This document shows, in pieces, positions 55,248 to 64,000 of a stretch of 64,000 bases of DNA; position 1 is the first letter of the stretch, and each line of letters opens with the position of its first letter. A program made the position numbers and the translations under genes. Under the pieces are notes generated by a model. The model saw only the letters and a list, made by a program, of their open reading frames with translations. It did no database searches and was not told the DNA's origin. This DNA is from Eubacterium ruminantium (GTDB taxonomy: Bacteria > Bacillota > Clostridia > Lachnospirales > Lachnospiraceae), in the NCBI GenBank assembly GCA_900108205.1, contig FNUU01000003.1, positions 21,929 through 85,928 of the forward strand. The letters are read 5' to 3'.

Positions 55248-56858
55248 ATGATAGCAAAAACAGGGGTTAATGAAGTACAGGTTTATCGGAAAAGCGCCAC
55301 TATCACAAGAGGCGGCGAAGTATTTCTGAAGACCGGAAGAAATGTGATATACATCGCCGGAATGACGGAAAGTGCCAGGACAGACAGCTTTCGCCTGAAA
55401 TTTCCGGAAAATATAAAGGCCATTAACATTCAGATCGTTGATATAGATAAGATTGAGAATGATGATATCAAAGAATCCGAAGAGATTCAGAAAAGAATAG
55501 ATGAGATAAATTATAAGATCGAAACAGACAATGTAATGCTGGAGCTCAGGAAGACGAATTGTAACTTCTACAGCAGATCAGGCATATCCGTTGAAGAACA
55601 GGAAAATGCTCTCAGTGCTCTTCCCGAACAGCTCATGCAGATCCATAAGGACATAGACAGACTTACTGCAGAGAAGAGCAGATTGCAGGAGGAATATGAT
55701 AAGGCTGTAAAAGAAGAGGGAAAACCTCTTATTATGGCTGAGGTTTATTCAGAGAATGAGGGAACGGTTCCATTTATCCTTCAGTATCAGGATGATCAGT
55801 GCTTCTGGAATCCAAAATACGAAATACTCTATTCAGGAGATAAGGATCCTCTGATGGTTTCCATGAAGGCGCAGATATTCCAGTCATCAGGAGAGGACTG
55901 GAAACAGATAAAGCTTACACTTTATACAGGAAATCCGTCAGTTTCAAATGATATTCCGGTATTGTCAGGGGTTCAGCTTTCGCTGGTGGAACCGCCAAAA
56001 CCGAGAACACGCGCGAAGGGCTTCGGAATGGCGATGGCCGGGGCTGCAATGGCTGACGAATGTGTTGAAGAATGTGAAGATGCTGCTCCGATGATGATGG
56101 GAAGTGCCATGGGAATGCAGATGGCTGCGCTTAAGATGGATTCAGCTGAAATGGCAGAGGAAGAAACCATGACAGCATTTATCCTTCCAAATAAAAGAGA
56201 TGTACTGAGTGACACAGACGGTAATATTGCTGAACTGAAATCATTTTCTGTAAATGCATATTATCATGCGCTTTCGATTCCTTCGGTTGATAACAGCTGC
56301 TATCTTGTGGCTGATATTGCAAGTTCAGACTGGCCGCTTCCACCGGCAACGGCTGCAGTATATATCAAGGATACATATGCCGGAGAGGTTTATGTGGATG
56401 CCGACTCTGATACAGAGATGTTTACACTTTCACTCGGCAAGGATGAACGTCTTACGGTTGTGCGTACAGAGGCGCCAAAGAAGACTCAGGATGTATTTCT
56501 TAAAAATACCAAGAAACAGTTTAATAAGAATGAGATACGTCTCGTAAATACATCTTCTGATATCGTAAATGTAATAGTTAAGGATCAGATCCCGGTATCT
56601 ACAGATAAAACGATCGTGGTTGAGACCGGACAGCTTACAGACGGTACGCTCGACGCAGAAACCGGTGAGATCAAATGGGAGCTTAAGACTGAACCGGATA
56701 AAACAGTTACACTTAATGTTGAATATACGGTATCGTGGCCGAAGGATAAGAGGCTTTATGAAAACCGTAAAAAAATACAGACAAAGACCAGATTCTGTTC
56801 AGTCTGCGGTAAGGCTGTGACCGGACAATTCTGTCCTGAGTGCGGAGCCAGAGTATGA
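55248..56858 (+). CDS. MuiA-family (DUF4140/DUF4139) protein with C-terminal zinc ribbon
   Basis: 536 residues, no signal peptide. DUF4140 at ~1-100 (ATITRGGEVFLKTGRNVIYI), coiled coil at ~90-155, then DUF4139 (~165-515) with NPKYEILY-type strands and SDWPLPPATAAVYIKD. The extreme C-terminus is a zinc ribbon, CSVCGKAVTGQFCPECG. An Ala/Met/Glu-rich loop (MAMAGAAMADECVEECEDAA) interrupts the middle. In Escherichia coli MuiA-like proteins are named for an effect on mucoidy; the function is unclear. Ends in ATGA overlap with a C39-like gene, so the pair should be made together. Confidence 0.8.
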   Translation: MIAKTGVNEVQVYRKSATITRGGEVFLKTGRNVIYIAGMTESARTDSFRLKFPENIKAINIQIVDIDKIENDDIKESEEIQKRIDEINYKIETDNVMLELRKTNCNFYSRSGISVEEQENALSALPEQLMQIHKDIDRLTAEKSRLQEEYDKAVKEEGKPLIMAEVYSENEGTVPFILQYQDDQCFWNPKYEILYSGDKDPLMVSMKAQIFQSSGEDWKQIKLTLYTGNPSVSNDIPVLSGVQLSLVEPPKPRTRAKGFGMAMAGAAMADECVEECEDAAPMMMGSAMGMQMAALKMDSAEMAEEETMTAFILPNKRDVLSDTDGNIAELKSFSVNAYYHALSIPSVDNSCYLVADIASSDWPLPPATAAVYIKDTYAGEVYVDADSDTEMFTLSLGKDERLTVVRTEAPKKTQDVFLKNTKKQFNKNEIRLVNTSSDIVNVIVKDQIPVSTDKTIVVETGQLTDGTLDAETGEIKWELKTEPDKTVTLNVEYTVSWPKDKRLYENRKKIQTKTRFCSVCGKAVTGQFCPECGARV

Positions 56859-57733
56859 TCTTTTTTTCAAATTTAATAGACAGAGCTTCACTGTTAGTCA
56901 TGTCTCTCTTTTCAGGAAAGCTGAAAAAAGAAATGCTGGCTGAGCAGCACCGGATCAATAAAGCTGCATGGAGAGAATATCTGAAGAAACTGAAGGAAAC
57001 CGGAGGGTTTATTGAGAATCAGAGGGAAATGACGGATTTTCGTTACGGAACGAATAAGGGACGTATCGGAAGGAAGCTTTTTAACGGTAAGGAAATGACC
57101 GGAGCCGATAATACCTGCGAGGTTATTGCAGTGTATAATGCTATTCATTTTCTGAGTAAAGGCAGCAATATGGATACAGTCGGATTTCCGGAGCTGCTGA
57201 GGAGTTTTTCCGAAAAAGGTATAGCCTTCAGGGGGATGTTCGGAACCTCGCCGGGAGCTCTTATAAAATATCTTAAATCTAAGGGATATAAGGTTGAAAA
57301 ACTGAAGGCATCAAAGATAAATGAAGAAAACTGTGCTGCTCTGGAGAGAAAATATAAAACATTTATTTTTTCTTCATTTAATCAGGGGCAGAATCCATTT
57401 TCGATGATACATACCATGTGTATCACGAAGGAGGAACCGGGAGCTGACGGAGGCTCTGAGCCGGTCCAAAATATACCGGATGAAAGTATAGCGGTAAAAA
57501 AAATAACGGACGATAAAATATCGTATAATAAAATATCGTATAATAACATATCGGCCATGTCGGACAATAACATAACGGACAATAACATGAACGGTATATT
57601 CAAGGTTCATAATGATTACGAAGGAAATAAAACCTACAGTTCATTATATGCAGCAGTAAGCGGATATAATGGGGGTAAGGGACATCCTGTAATCATAATT
57701 GCGGCAGAGAAACGGACACAAAAACCGGATTAA
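56855..57733 (+). CDS. Papain-like (C39-like) cysteine peptidase-fold protein
   Basis: 292 residues from ATG 56855, overlapping the stop of the MuiA-like gene (ATGA); an in-frame GTG at 56840 is less likely. The first ~30 residues are basic-amphipathic with a hydrophobic patch, perhaps membrane-associated. The core has the Cys in DNTCEVIAVYNAIHFL (~90), the His in MIHTMCI (~187) and a later FKVHNDYEG that could supply the Asn/Asp. A low-complexity insert of ~50 residues rich in D/N/I/K (KISYNKISYNNISAMSDNNI) splits the His and Asn regions. It is probably a thiol peptidase or amidase; substrate unknown. Coupled with the MuiA-like protein. Confidence 0.7.
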   Translation: MIFFSNLIDRASLLVMSLFSGKLKKEMLAEQHRINKAAWREYLKKLKETGGFIENQREMTDFRYGTNKGRIGRKLFNGKEMTGADNTCEVIAVYNAIHFLSKGSNMDTVGFPELLRSFSEKGIAFRGMFGTSPGALIKYLKSKGYKVEKLKASKINEENCAALERKYKTFIFSSFNQGQNPFSMIHTMCITKEEPGADGGSEPVQNIPDESIAVKKITDDKISYNKISYNNISAMSDNNITDNNMNGIFKVHNDYEGNKTYSSLYAAVSGYNGGKGHPVIIIAAEKRTQKPD

Positions 57734-57827
57734 AAAACATTCTGCAATAATCGTAAAAATGTGATATATTCATGAATGACGGTTATTTTTGATAAAAACA
57801 CTTTAGGATATATGGAGATAGAGACAG

Positions 57828-59276
57828 ATGGATATAAACAGACAACATGAGGCACCATTATATACGGCTCTTGAAAAATTCAGGAGACTGAGAGTGGTAC
57901 CGTTTGACGTTCCCGGTCATAAGAGGGGAAGAGGAAATATGGAACTCGTTGAATTCCTTGGCGGAAAGTGTGTGGAGATTGACGTAAATTCCATGAAACC
58001 TCTTGATAATCTGTGCCATCCGGTATCGGTTATAAAAGAAGCCGAGGACCTCGCTGCAGATGCATTTGGAGCGGCTCATGCGTTCTTTATGGTGGGAGGA
58101 ACCACCAGTGCGGTACAGAGCATGGTGCTTACAGCCTGTAAGCATGGTGATAAGATAATCATGCCGAGAAATGTACATAAGAGTGCCATTAATGCTCTCG
58201 TGCTTTGCGGAGCAATACCGGTTTATATCGATCCGAAGGTTGATACAAAACTGGGAATTCCGCTCGGAATGGAGCTTGCAGATGTAAGGGCCGCTGTTGA
58301 GGCTAATCCGGATGCAAAAGCAATACTCATAAATAATCCGTCTTATTACGGAATATGTTCTGATCTTCAGTCCATAGTAAATCTTGCACATGAAAAGGGC
58401 ATGCTTGCGCTTGTGGATGAAGCTCATGGAACACATCTTTATTTTGGAGAAAATCTGCCTCTTAACGGTATGGCAGCGGGAGCGGATATGTGTGCCATAA
58501 GCATGCATAAATCAGGAGGTTCTCTGACTCAGAGTTCGCTTCTTCTGGTAAATGACACCATAAATGAAGGCTATGTAAGCAATATTATAAATCTTACCCA
58601 GACTACCAGTGCTTCATATCTTTTGCTGGGAAGTCTTGATATAAGCAGAAGAAACCTTGCCCTGAAGGGAGCTGAAAGCTTTGCAAAGGTCTGCGGCATG
58701 GCTTCATATGCGAGAAAAGAGATAAATGATATCGAAGGCTATTATGCCTTTGGTTCTGAACTTATAAACGGAGGCAGTGTATTTGATTTCGATGAGACCA
58801 AGCTGGTTATAAATACCAGAGGAATAGGTCTAACAGGAATAGAGGTATACGATCTTCTGAGAGAAGAATATGATATTCAGATGGAGTTTGGTGATCTGTC
58901 AAATGTTATGGCTTATATTTCCATAGGAGACAGACTGCAGGATATAGAGAGACTTGCCGGCGCGCTGGATGATATTGCCCGTCTTTATGCAAAGCCGGAA
59001 ACCAGTTTTTTCAGTGCAGAATATGTGACACCTATAGTTAAAGCAACTCCGCAGGAAGCATTTTATTCTGATAAGATCAAGCTTCCTCTCAGAGAAACCA
59101 TCGGAAGAATTTGTGCGGAATCTGTTATGTGTTATCCGCCGGGAATTCCGATTCTTGCACCGGGTGAGATGATAACAGAAGAGATAATCGATTATATAAA
59201 TCTTGCAAAGGAAAAGGGCTGCTCAATGCAGGGCCCTGAAAGCGAAGATATCTCAGAGCTTGGTGTGCTGAGGTAG
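57828..59276 (+). CDS. speA: Orn/Lys/Arg decarboxylase, likely arginine decarboxylase
   Basis: 482 residues, fold-type I PLP enzyme of the Bacillus SpeA/YaaO type. VPFDVPGHKRGRGN near the start, the NPSYYGICSDL loop, DEAHGTHLYF, and the PLP lysine in SMHKSGGSLTQSSL (~228). Decarboxylates arginine to agmatine (lysine or ornithine also possible). The downstream agmatine deiminase favours arginine. It starts a polyamine cluster of at least five same-strand genes; SpeE begins 120 bp later after a small hairpin. Confidence 0.9.
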   Translation: MDINRQHEAPLYTALEKFRRLRVVPFDVPGHKRGRGNMELVEFLGGKCVEIDVNSMKPLDNLCHPVSVIKEAEDLAADAFGAAHAFFMVGGTTSAVQSMVLTACKHGDKIIMPRNVHKSAINALVLCGAIPVYIDPKVDTKLGIPLGMELADVRAAVEANPDAKAILINNPSYYGICSDLQSIVNLAHEKGMLALVDEAHGTHLYFGENLPLNGMAAGADMCAISMHKSGGSLTQSSLLLVNDTINEGYVSNIINLTQTTSASYLLLGSLDISRRNLALKGAESFAKVCGMASYARKEINDIEGYYAFGSELINGGSVFDFDETKLVINTRGIGLTGIEVYDLLREEYDIQMEFGDLSNVMAYISIGDRLQDIERLAGALDDIARLYAKPETSFFSAEYVTPIVKATPQEAFYSDKIKLPLRETIGRICAESVMCYPPGIPILAPGEMITEEIIDYINLAKEKGCSMQGPESEDISELGVLR

Positions 59277-59291
59277 ACTGAAATAAATTGA

Positions 59292-59330
59292 GGTACAGTC
59301 TGTCCGGTTATGGAGGTTTGCGGCTGTACC
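59292..59330 (+). other. Small hairpin between speA and speE
   Basis: GGTACAG (59292-59298) pairs with CTGTACC (59324-59330). The loop is 25 nt. No T run follows, so this is not a clear terminator; it may be a processing or regulatory hairpin. Confidence 0.35.
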
Positions 59331-59396
59331 GGATATAATTCATCTGACAGATGGATAAAAGAGTTTGAACGTTCACAGGTCGTGGAGGATATATAA

Positions 59397-60263
59397 ATGG
59401 CTGAAGGAAAGATGGAATACTGGTTTGAAGAGATGCATACTTCAAATGTAAAGATGTCAATAAGAGTGAATCAGCATCTTTACAGCGGCACCAGTGAGTT
59501 TAGAAGAATAGATGTTTTTGATTCGCCGGAATTCGGTAAATTTCTTACATCCAACGGAAATGTTATTTTCTCCGAGCAGGAAGAATTTACATATGACGAA
59601 ATGATAGTTCATGTACCGATGGCAGTTCATCCGGACGTAAAAAGGGTGCTCGTTATAGGAGGAGGCGATGGCGGCGTTGCCAGAGAGCTTTCGCATTATA
59701 AGGAGATCGAGGTTATCGATATAGCCGAACCTGACAAAATGTTTGTGGATGTATGCAGAAAATATTTTCCTGACAATGCGATCGGTCTTGAGGATGTCAG
59801 AGTAAGGATATATTATGAGGACGGTCTCAGATTCCTCAGAAGATGCAAGGACAAATATGATCTTATAATCAGTGATGCAACAGATCCTCTCGGACATGAG
59901 GCGGGACTTTTTACAAAGGAATTCTATGGAAACTGCTATAAGGCTCTTCATGATGACGGTATCATGGTTTATCAGCATGGAAGTCCGTTTTTTGATGAGG
60001 ATGAGGAAAACTGCCGTGCCATGCACAGAAAGGCATTTAAGTCTTTCCCTATAACAAGAGTGTATCAGGCACATATTCCGACCTGTCCGGCCGGCTACTG
60101 GCTGTTTGGTTTTGCCTCTAAGAAATACCATCCGCTGAAGGACTTTGATCCTGAAAGATGGGAAGAGAGAAATATAGAAACGTGGTATTATACAACCCAT
60201 TTACATCAGGGAGCGTTCATGCTTCCGAAGTATGTGGAGGATATTCTTAAGGAAGAAGAATAA
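59397..60263 (+). CDS. speE: Spermidine synthase-like aminopropyltransferase
   Basis: 288 residues. Rossmann aminopropyltransferase with VLVIGGGDGGVARELSHY (~82), the acidic stretch IDIAEPDKMF, the catalytic Asp in ISDATDPLGHEAGLF (~158) and PTCPAGYWLFGFAS (~225). Usual members have DxDPxGP and QxESPF; here these are SDATDPLGHE and QHGSPFF, so specificity may differ. Family enzymes add an aminopropyl group from decarboxylated SAM to putrescine or a related amine. No speD for that donor is in the window. It is cotranscribed with the carboxyspermidine genes. Confidence 0.85.
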   Translation: MAEGKMEYWFEEMHTSNVKMSIRVNQHLYSGTSEFRRIDVFDSPEFGKFLTSNGNVIFSEQEEFTYDEMIVHVPMAVHPDVKRVLVIGGGDGGVARELSHYKEIEVIDIAEPDKMFVDVCRKYFPDNAIGLEDVRVRIYYEDGLRFLRRCKDKYDLIISDATDPLGHEAGLFTKEFYGNCYKALHDDGIMVYQHGSPFFDEDEENCRAMHRKAFKSFPITRVYQAHIPTCPAGYWLFGFASKKYHPLKDFDPERWEERNIETWYYTTHLHQGAFMLPKYVEDILKEEE

Positions 60264-60283
60264 TAAAGGATAAAGGAGTTAAA

Positions 60284-61546
60284 ATGAGCAGATTACTTGT
60301 TATTGGCTGCGGTGGAGTAGCCCAGGTTGCAATTCAGAAATGCTGTCAGAACAGCGATACATTTACGGAGCTTATGATAGCGAGCCGTACAGAAGCAAAG
60401 TGCATAGCTTTAAAGGAAAAGCTTGAAAAGGAAGGCGTAAAGACAGTCGTTACCACAGCAAAGGTTGACGCAGACAGCGTTGAGGAGCTGGTAAAACTGA
60501 TTTCGGATTATAAGCCGGATGCAGTATTGAACGTGGCTCTTCCATATCAGGACCTTACTATCATGGATGCATGTCTTCAGTGCAAGGTAGACTATATTGA
60601 TACAGCCAACTATGAGCCTGAGGATACAGATGATCCTGAGTGGCGTGCAATCTACAATAAGCGCTGCGAGGAGAAGGGTTTTGCTGCTTATTTCGATTAC
60701 AGCTGGCAGTGGGCATATCAGGAGAAATTCAAGGAGGCAGGACTTACTGCACTTCTCGGAACCGGTTTTGATCCAGGCGTTACAAGTGTATTTACTGCTT
60801 ATGCAGCAAAGCATTATTTTGATGAGATCGATACTATAGATATACTGGACTGCAATGGAGGAGATCACGGATATCCATTTGCTACAAACTTCAATCCGGA
60901 AATAAATCTTCGTGAGGTTTCTGCCAACGGAAGCTATATGGAGAATGGAAAATGGGTTGAAACAAAGCCTATGGAGATCAAGAGGGTTTATAATTTCCCG
61001 GAAGTAGGTGAGAAGGATATGTATCTCCTTCATCATGAGGAGATTGAGGCTCTTGGAAGGAATTTCCCGGGGGTTAAGAGAATAAGATTCTTTATGACAT
61101 TTGGACAGAGCTATCTTACACATATGAAGTGCCTTGAAAATGTAGGTATGCTCTCTACAAGCCCTATAATGTTTGAGGGAAGAGAGATAGTTCCTATTCA
61201 GTTCCTTAAGGCTCTTCTGCCTGATCCTGCAAGCCTTGGACCACGTACGGTTGGTAAGACAAATATCGGATGTATCTTCACAGGAAAGAAGGATGGCAAG
61301 GAGAGAAAGATATATATCTACAATGTCTGTGATCATCAGGAGTGTTATAAGGAGCTCGGAAGCCAGGCAATCAGCTATACAACCGGTGTTCCTGCAATGA
61401 TAGGAACAGCTCTTGTTATAAATGGTACATGGAAGAAGGCAGGAGTATTTACAACAGACGAATTTGATCCGGATCCATATATGGATATGCTGAATAAGTA
61501 CGGCCTTCCATGGGTGGTTGATGAGAATCCGGTACTTGTGGACTGA
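60284..61546 (+). CDS. Carboxy(nor)spermidine dehydrogenase (saccharopine dehydrogenase family)
   Basis: 420 residues. N-terminal Rossmann motif LLVIGCGGVAQVAIQK (~5). In gut Clostridia this enzyme condenses aspartate semialdehyde with putrescine (or diaminopropane) and reduces it to carboxyspermidine. Motifs DAVLNVALPYQDLTIMDACL and GTGFDPGVTSVFTAYAAKHY (~165) are typical of the carboxynorspermidine dehydrogenase group. A true lysine-pathway saccharopine dehydrogenase is unlikely given the nspC-like gene that follows. speE ends 20 bp upstream. A strong hairpin separates it from nspC. Confidence 0.9.
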   Translation: MSRLLVIGCGGVAQVAIQKCCQNSDTFTELMIASRTEAKCIALKEKLEKEGVKTVVTTAKVDADSVEELVKLISDYKPDAVLNVALPYQDLTIMDACLQCKVDYIDTANYEPEDTDDPEWRAIYNKRCEEKGFAAYFDYSWQWAYQEKFKEAGLTALLGTGFDPGVTSVFTAYAAKHYFDEIDTIDILDCNGGDHGYPFATNFNPEINLREVSANGSYMENGKWVETKPMEIKRVYNFPEVGEKDMYLLHHEEIEALGRNFPGVKRIRFFMTFGQSYLTHMKCLENVGMLSTSPIMFEGREIVPIQFLKALLPDPASLGPRTVGKTNIGCIFTGKKDGKERKIYIYNVCDHQECYKELGSQAISYTTGVPAMIGTALVINGTWKKAGVFTTDEFDPDPYMDMLNKYGLPWVVDENPVLVD

Positions 61547-61566
61547 TATCGAATATTTGTAGACTG

Positions 61567-61604
61567 ATTACGGTACCGGGAGAAATTTCGGTACCGTAAT
61601 TTTA
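61567..61604 (+). terminator. Terminator-like hairpin inside the polyamine operon
   Basis: A perfect 12-bp stem ATTACGGTACCG (61567-61578) pairs with 61589-61600 and is followed by TTT. It ends just 13 bp before the nspC start, so it could attenuate transcription into nspC and aguA or act as an mRNA stabiliser. Confidence 0.65.
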
Positions 61605-61616
61605 AGGGATATAATA

Positions 61617-62867
61617 ATGAAATATGAACAGCTGAATACGCCTTCATATATTGTTCAGGAGAAGGCGCTCCTTAAAAATCTGAATATATTAAAGGATGTT
61701 TCTGACAGTACAGGGTGTAAGATACTTCTCGCAGAGAAGGCATTTTCCATGTACAGAGTATATCCTCTCATCGCAAGATACCTTGTAGGAACAACGGCTT
61801 CAGGTCTGTTTGAGGCGAAGCTTTCTTATGAAGAGTTCAGGACAGATGGGGAACCGGTTAAAGCAGTAAAGGAAAATCATGTGTTTGAACCTGCATATAA
61901 GCCTGATGAAATGAAGGAAATCTGCAGCATCTGCACACATCTGTATTTTAATTCCATAGCTCAGCTTGAAGCCCACAGAAGTATCTGGGAGCCTTATCAG
62001 AAGGCCGGAAAGATCAAGGTTGCGCTGCGTATTAATCCTGAATTCTCTACTCAGGAGGGCCACGCAATATACGATCCTTGTTCTCCGGGATCAAGGCTTG
62101 GAATCAGAAGAGAGAGCCTTCCGGAAAAGCTACCGGAGGGCGTGACGGGACTGCATTTTCATACTCTCTGCGAACAGGGAGCGGAGCCGCTGATCGATAC
62201 CTTCAGAAGCGTTGAGAAGACTTTCGGAAGCTATCTTGATAAGATAAGCTGGATAAATATGGGCGGAGGACATCATATATCCAAAGCAGATTATGATACA
62301 GAGAAATTAAAAAGCTTTTTAAATGAAACAAAAGAAAAATATGGTCTGGAGATATATCTTGAACCGGGAGAGGCGATTGCGCTGGATGCCGGAACACTTA
62401 TAACAAGAGTGCTCGACAGAGTGGAAACATCAGATATACCAACATTTATCCTGGATGCTTCTGCGGCCTGCCATATGCCGGATGTACTTGAAATGCCTTA
62501 TACTCCGCCGCTTTTTGGTTCGCTCGACAGCAGAGGAAGCAGCGATGCTCCCGGAGCTGATGCAGCTGATGGTGATGCTGATGAAGGCGGATCGGGACAG
62601 AATGCCGGAGATGGAGTCTGGGTGAGACTTGCGTCAAGAACCTGCCTTGCGGGAGATGTGATAGGAATCTATAAGCTTCCGTCTTATCCTGCGATTGGAG
62701 ATATACTTACATTTGGAGATATGGCTATTTACAGCATGGTTAAAAATAATACCTTTAATGGCATGGCTTTGCCGGATATCGTTCTGGAGCATGCAGAGGA
62801 CACAGAAGACAGATTTGAGATAGTAAAGCATTTCGGATACGAGGATTTCAAAATGAGATTATCCTGA
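61617..62867 (+). CDS. nspC: Carboxynorspermidine/carboxyspermidine decarboxylase
   Basis: 416 residues, alanine-racemase-fold PLP decarboxylase. Converts carboxyspermidine to spermidine. Conserved blocks: YIVQEKALLKNL, LLAEKAFSMYRVYPLIARYL with the PLP lysine, ALRINPEFSTQEG, LHFHTLCEQGAEPLID and DASAACHMPDVLEMPYTPPL. Family length is ~370-380; a stretch of about 35 residues rich in G/A/D/S (SSDAPGADAADGDADEGGSG) after the PPLFG block accounts for the excess. Starts 70 bp after the dehydrogenase with a hairpin between; aguA follows by 24 bp. Confidence 0.92.
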   Translation: MKYEQLNTPSYIVQEKALLKNLNILKDVSDSTGCKILLAEKAFSMYRVYPLIARYLVGTTASGLFEAKLSYEEFRTDGEPVKAVKENHVFEPAYKPDEMKEICSICTHLYFNSIAQLEAHRSIWEPYQKAGKIKVALRINPEFSTQEGHAIYDPCSPGSRLGIRRESLPEKLPEGVTGLHFHTLCEQGAEPLIDTFRSVEKTFGSYLDKISWINMGGGHHISKADYDTEKLKSFLNETKEKYGLEIYLEPGEAIALDAGTLITRVLDRVETSDIPTFILDASAACHMPDVLEMPYTPPLFGSLDSRGSSDAPGADAADGDADEGGSGQNAGDGVWVRLASRTCLAGDVIGIYKLPSYPAIGDILTFGDMAIYSMVKNNTFNGMALPDIVLEHAEDTEDRFEIVKHFGYEDFKMRLS

Positions 62868-62891
62868 TCCGGGTGGGAGGTAACTGGCAGT

Positions 62892-64000
62892 ATGACTGAA
62901 AAGAATAATTCATGTATAAGATTTCCGGCAGAATATGAGCCACATCTGGGAACTCTGATGATATGGCCGGAGAGACCTGGAAGCTGGGGAAAGGATTCTT
63001 CGGCAGCGGAAAAAGCATTTACGGAAATAATACTTGAAATATTAAAAAGTGAAAATCTGTATCTTCTGGTAAGTGATAAAAAGACGGAGTACGTCAGAAG
63101 CCTTTTTGAAAAAAGAGCAGAGTATATCAGGGCAGACGTAAACACAGCCGAGCCGGGCAGGGCAGAGAGTACGGATCATCAGATGCGTACCGCATATATA
63201 TTAAAGATCAGCGGGCATGAGCTGCATATCATTACTGCCGAAACGGATGATGCATGGGCGAGAGATACCGGACCTACATTTGTCCTTGGAGATAAAAGAA
63301 ATGCTGTAAACTGGTCGTTTAATGCCTGGGGAGGCACTGTGGATGGTCTTTATGCAGACTGGTCATTGGACGACAAGGTTGCAAAAAACTTTGCGGAACT
63401 TTTGGGAGATGAAGTAACGGATGCTGCTCCATTTGTGCTTGAGGGCGGAAGCGTTCATTCTGACGGTGAGGGAACTCTTATGGTTACAGAGAGCTGCCTT
63501 CTTTCAGCCGGACGAAACCCGGAGCTTTCCAAAGAAGAAATAGAAGATAAGCTGAAAAAATACCTTGGGGCAGAGAAGGTTCTCTGGCTTCCGAGAGGTA
63601 TTTATAATGACGAAACAAATGAGCATGTAGATAATGTGGCGGCCTTTGTCGGTCCGGCGGAAATCGTTCTTGCATGGACGGATAATAAAAATGATCCGCA
63701 GTATGAACTGTCCAAGCTGGATTATGATTATCTTATGTCCGAAACCGATGCAAAAGGGAGGAAGCTTACGGTCCATAAGCTTCCGGTTCCGGATGTTCCT
63801 GTGTGCTGTACAGAGGAGGATATAGATAATTACATTTTCGAGCCGGGCGAGGACGAACGAGAGCCCGGAGAGAGACTGGCAGCAAGCTATGTGAATTATT
63901 ATTATACAAATGCTTCCATTCTTCTTCCGCAGTTCGGAGGAATGAATGAAGAAAGTGATAAAAGGGCGGTTGAAATACTGTCAAAGATCAGCAGAGGCAG
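62892..64000 (+). CDS. aguA: Agmatine deiminase (3' partial)
   Basis: ATG 62892 follows GGGAGG, and the frame stays open to the window end (369 codons shown). Hydrolyses agmatine to N-carbamoylputrescine. Motifs [32 protein letters not shown] and [13 protein letters not shown] (~192), plus [14 protein letters not shown], belong to the peptidylarginine-deiminase-like guanidine-modifying family. The catalytic Cys near the C-terminal GGGNIHC-type motif lies past the end, so completeness cannot be judged. With speA it makes the route from arginine toward putrescine; aguB is expected downstream (inference). Confidence 0.92.
   Translation, partial: MTEKNNSCIRFPAEYEPHLGTLMIWPERPGSWGKDSSAAEKAFTEIILEILKSENLYLLVSDKKTEYVRSLFEKRAEYIRADVNTAEPGRAESTDHQMRTAYILKISGHELHIITAETDDAWARDTGPTFVLGDKRNAVNWSFNAWGGTVDGLYADWSLDDKVAKNFAELLGDEVTDAAPFVLEGGSVHSDGEGTLMVTESCLLSAGRNPELSKEEIEDKLKKYLGAEKVLWLPRGIYNDETNEHVDNVAAFVGPAEIVLAWTDNKNDPQYELSKLDYDYLMSETDAKGRKLTVHKLPVPDVPVCCTEEDIDNYIFEPGEDEREPGERLAASYVNYYYTNASILLPQFGGMNEESDKRAVEILSKISRG

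Noticed and set aside
60410-61336. A 308-codon minus-strand frame within the dehydrogenase gene
   Set aside because: The plus-strand gene is conserved with clear motifs; the antisense frame has Cys/Ile-rich shadow composition.

Overview
The window reads as chromosome of a Gram-positive anaerobic Clostridia, most likely family Lachnospiraceae (inference). The reasons are strong GGAGG ribosome sites, an NfnAB-type ferredoxin:NADP oxidoreductase, ferredoxin-like aldo/keto reductase, a VanW/YoaR-like wall protein, DUF4037/DUF4125 and DUF815 proteins, and a carboxyspermidine-type polyamine cluster common in gut Clostridia. Coding density is high. I see no rRNA, tRNA, prophage, insertion sequence, CRISPR array or replication origin.

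Layout. 1-7.8 kb: two membrane-anchored proteins, a YitT fragment, a TPR-DUF4037-DUF4125 protein, a PlsC-type acyltransferase and a repeat-rich membrane protein. 8-16 kb: nfnAB, an esterase, a large unknown protein, pepD and a GNAT enzyme. 16-23 kb: DUF815 ATPase, nth, a 36-residue membrane protein, a VanW protein, then an overlapping AIR-synthase-like / Lrp / aminotransferase unit. 23-28 kb, minus strand: mutS2, response regulator, histidine kinase. 28-36.5 kb: murJ, a minus-strand beta-helix protein, a c-di-GMP phosphodiesterase, an acyltransferase-3. 37-44 kb: a large secreted GH53 galactanase with a promoter and LacI-type palindrome, a mutarotase-like epimerase, and a coiled-coil/degenerate AAA protein. 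44-48 kb: an operon of esterase, two small membrane proteins, an AraD-like epimerase and an aldo/keto reductase. 48-49.4 kb, minus strand: purC and cdd. 50-55 kb: a LysR regulator divergent from metE-metF. 55-57.7 kb: MuiA-like protein coupled to a C39-like protein. 57.8-64 kb: arginine/lysine decarboxylase, speE, carboxy(nor)spermidine dehydrogenase and decarboxylase, and agmatine deiminase, which is cut by the window end.

How genes work together: arginine decarboxylase plus agmatine deiminase can feed putrescine, and the dehydrogenase/decarboxylase pair can turn it into spermidine. MetE and MetF make methionine, probably under the adjacent LysR regulator. The galactanase, epimerase and LacI-type operator point to regulated use of plant galactan.

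The most unusual signal is repetitive DNA. A compound palindromic intergenic repeat (called R1 here, 8 full or partial copies) and a second family (R2, 3 copies) sit against gene ends; they supply the stop codons of purC and nth. Many genes also carry tandem or low-complexity in-frame insertions, including enzymes such as PepD, NspC and the AIR-synthase-like protein, which are longer than usual by about the size of the insertion. I saw no complete undescribed multi-gene system; the repeat families, the promoter-plus-hairpin upstream of the c-di-GMP gene and the coupled MuiA/C39 pair are the best leads.
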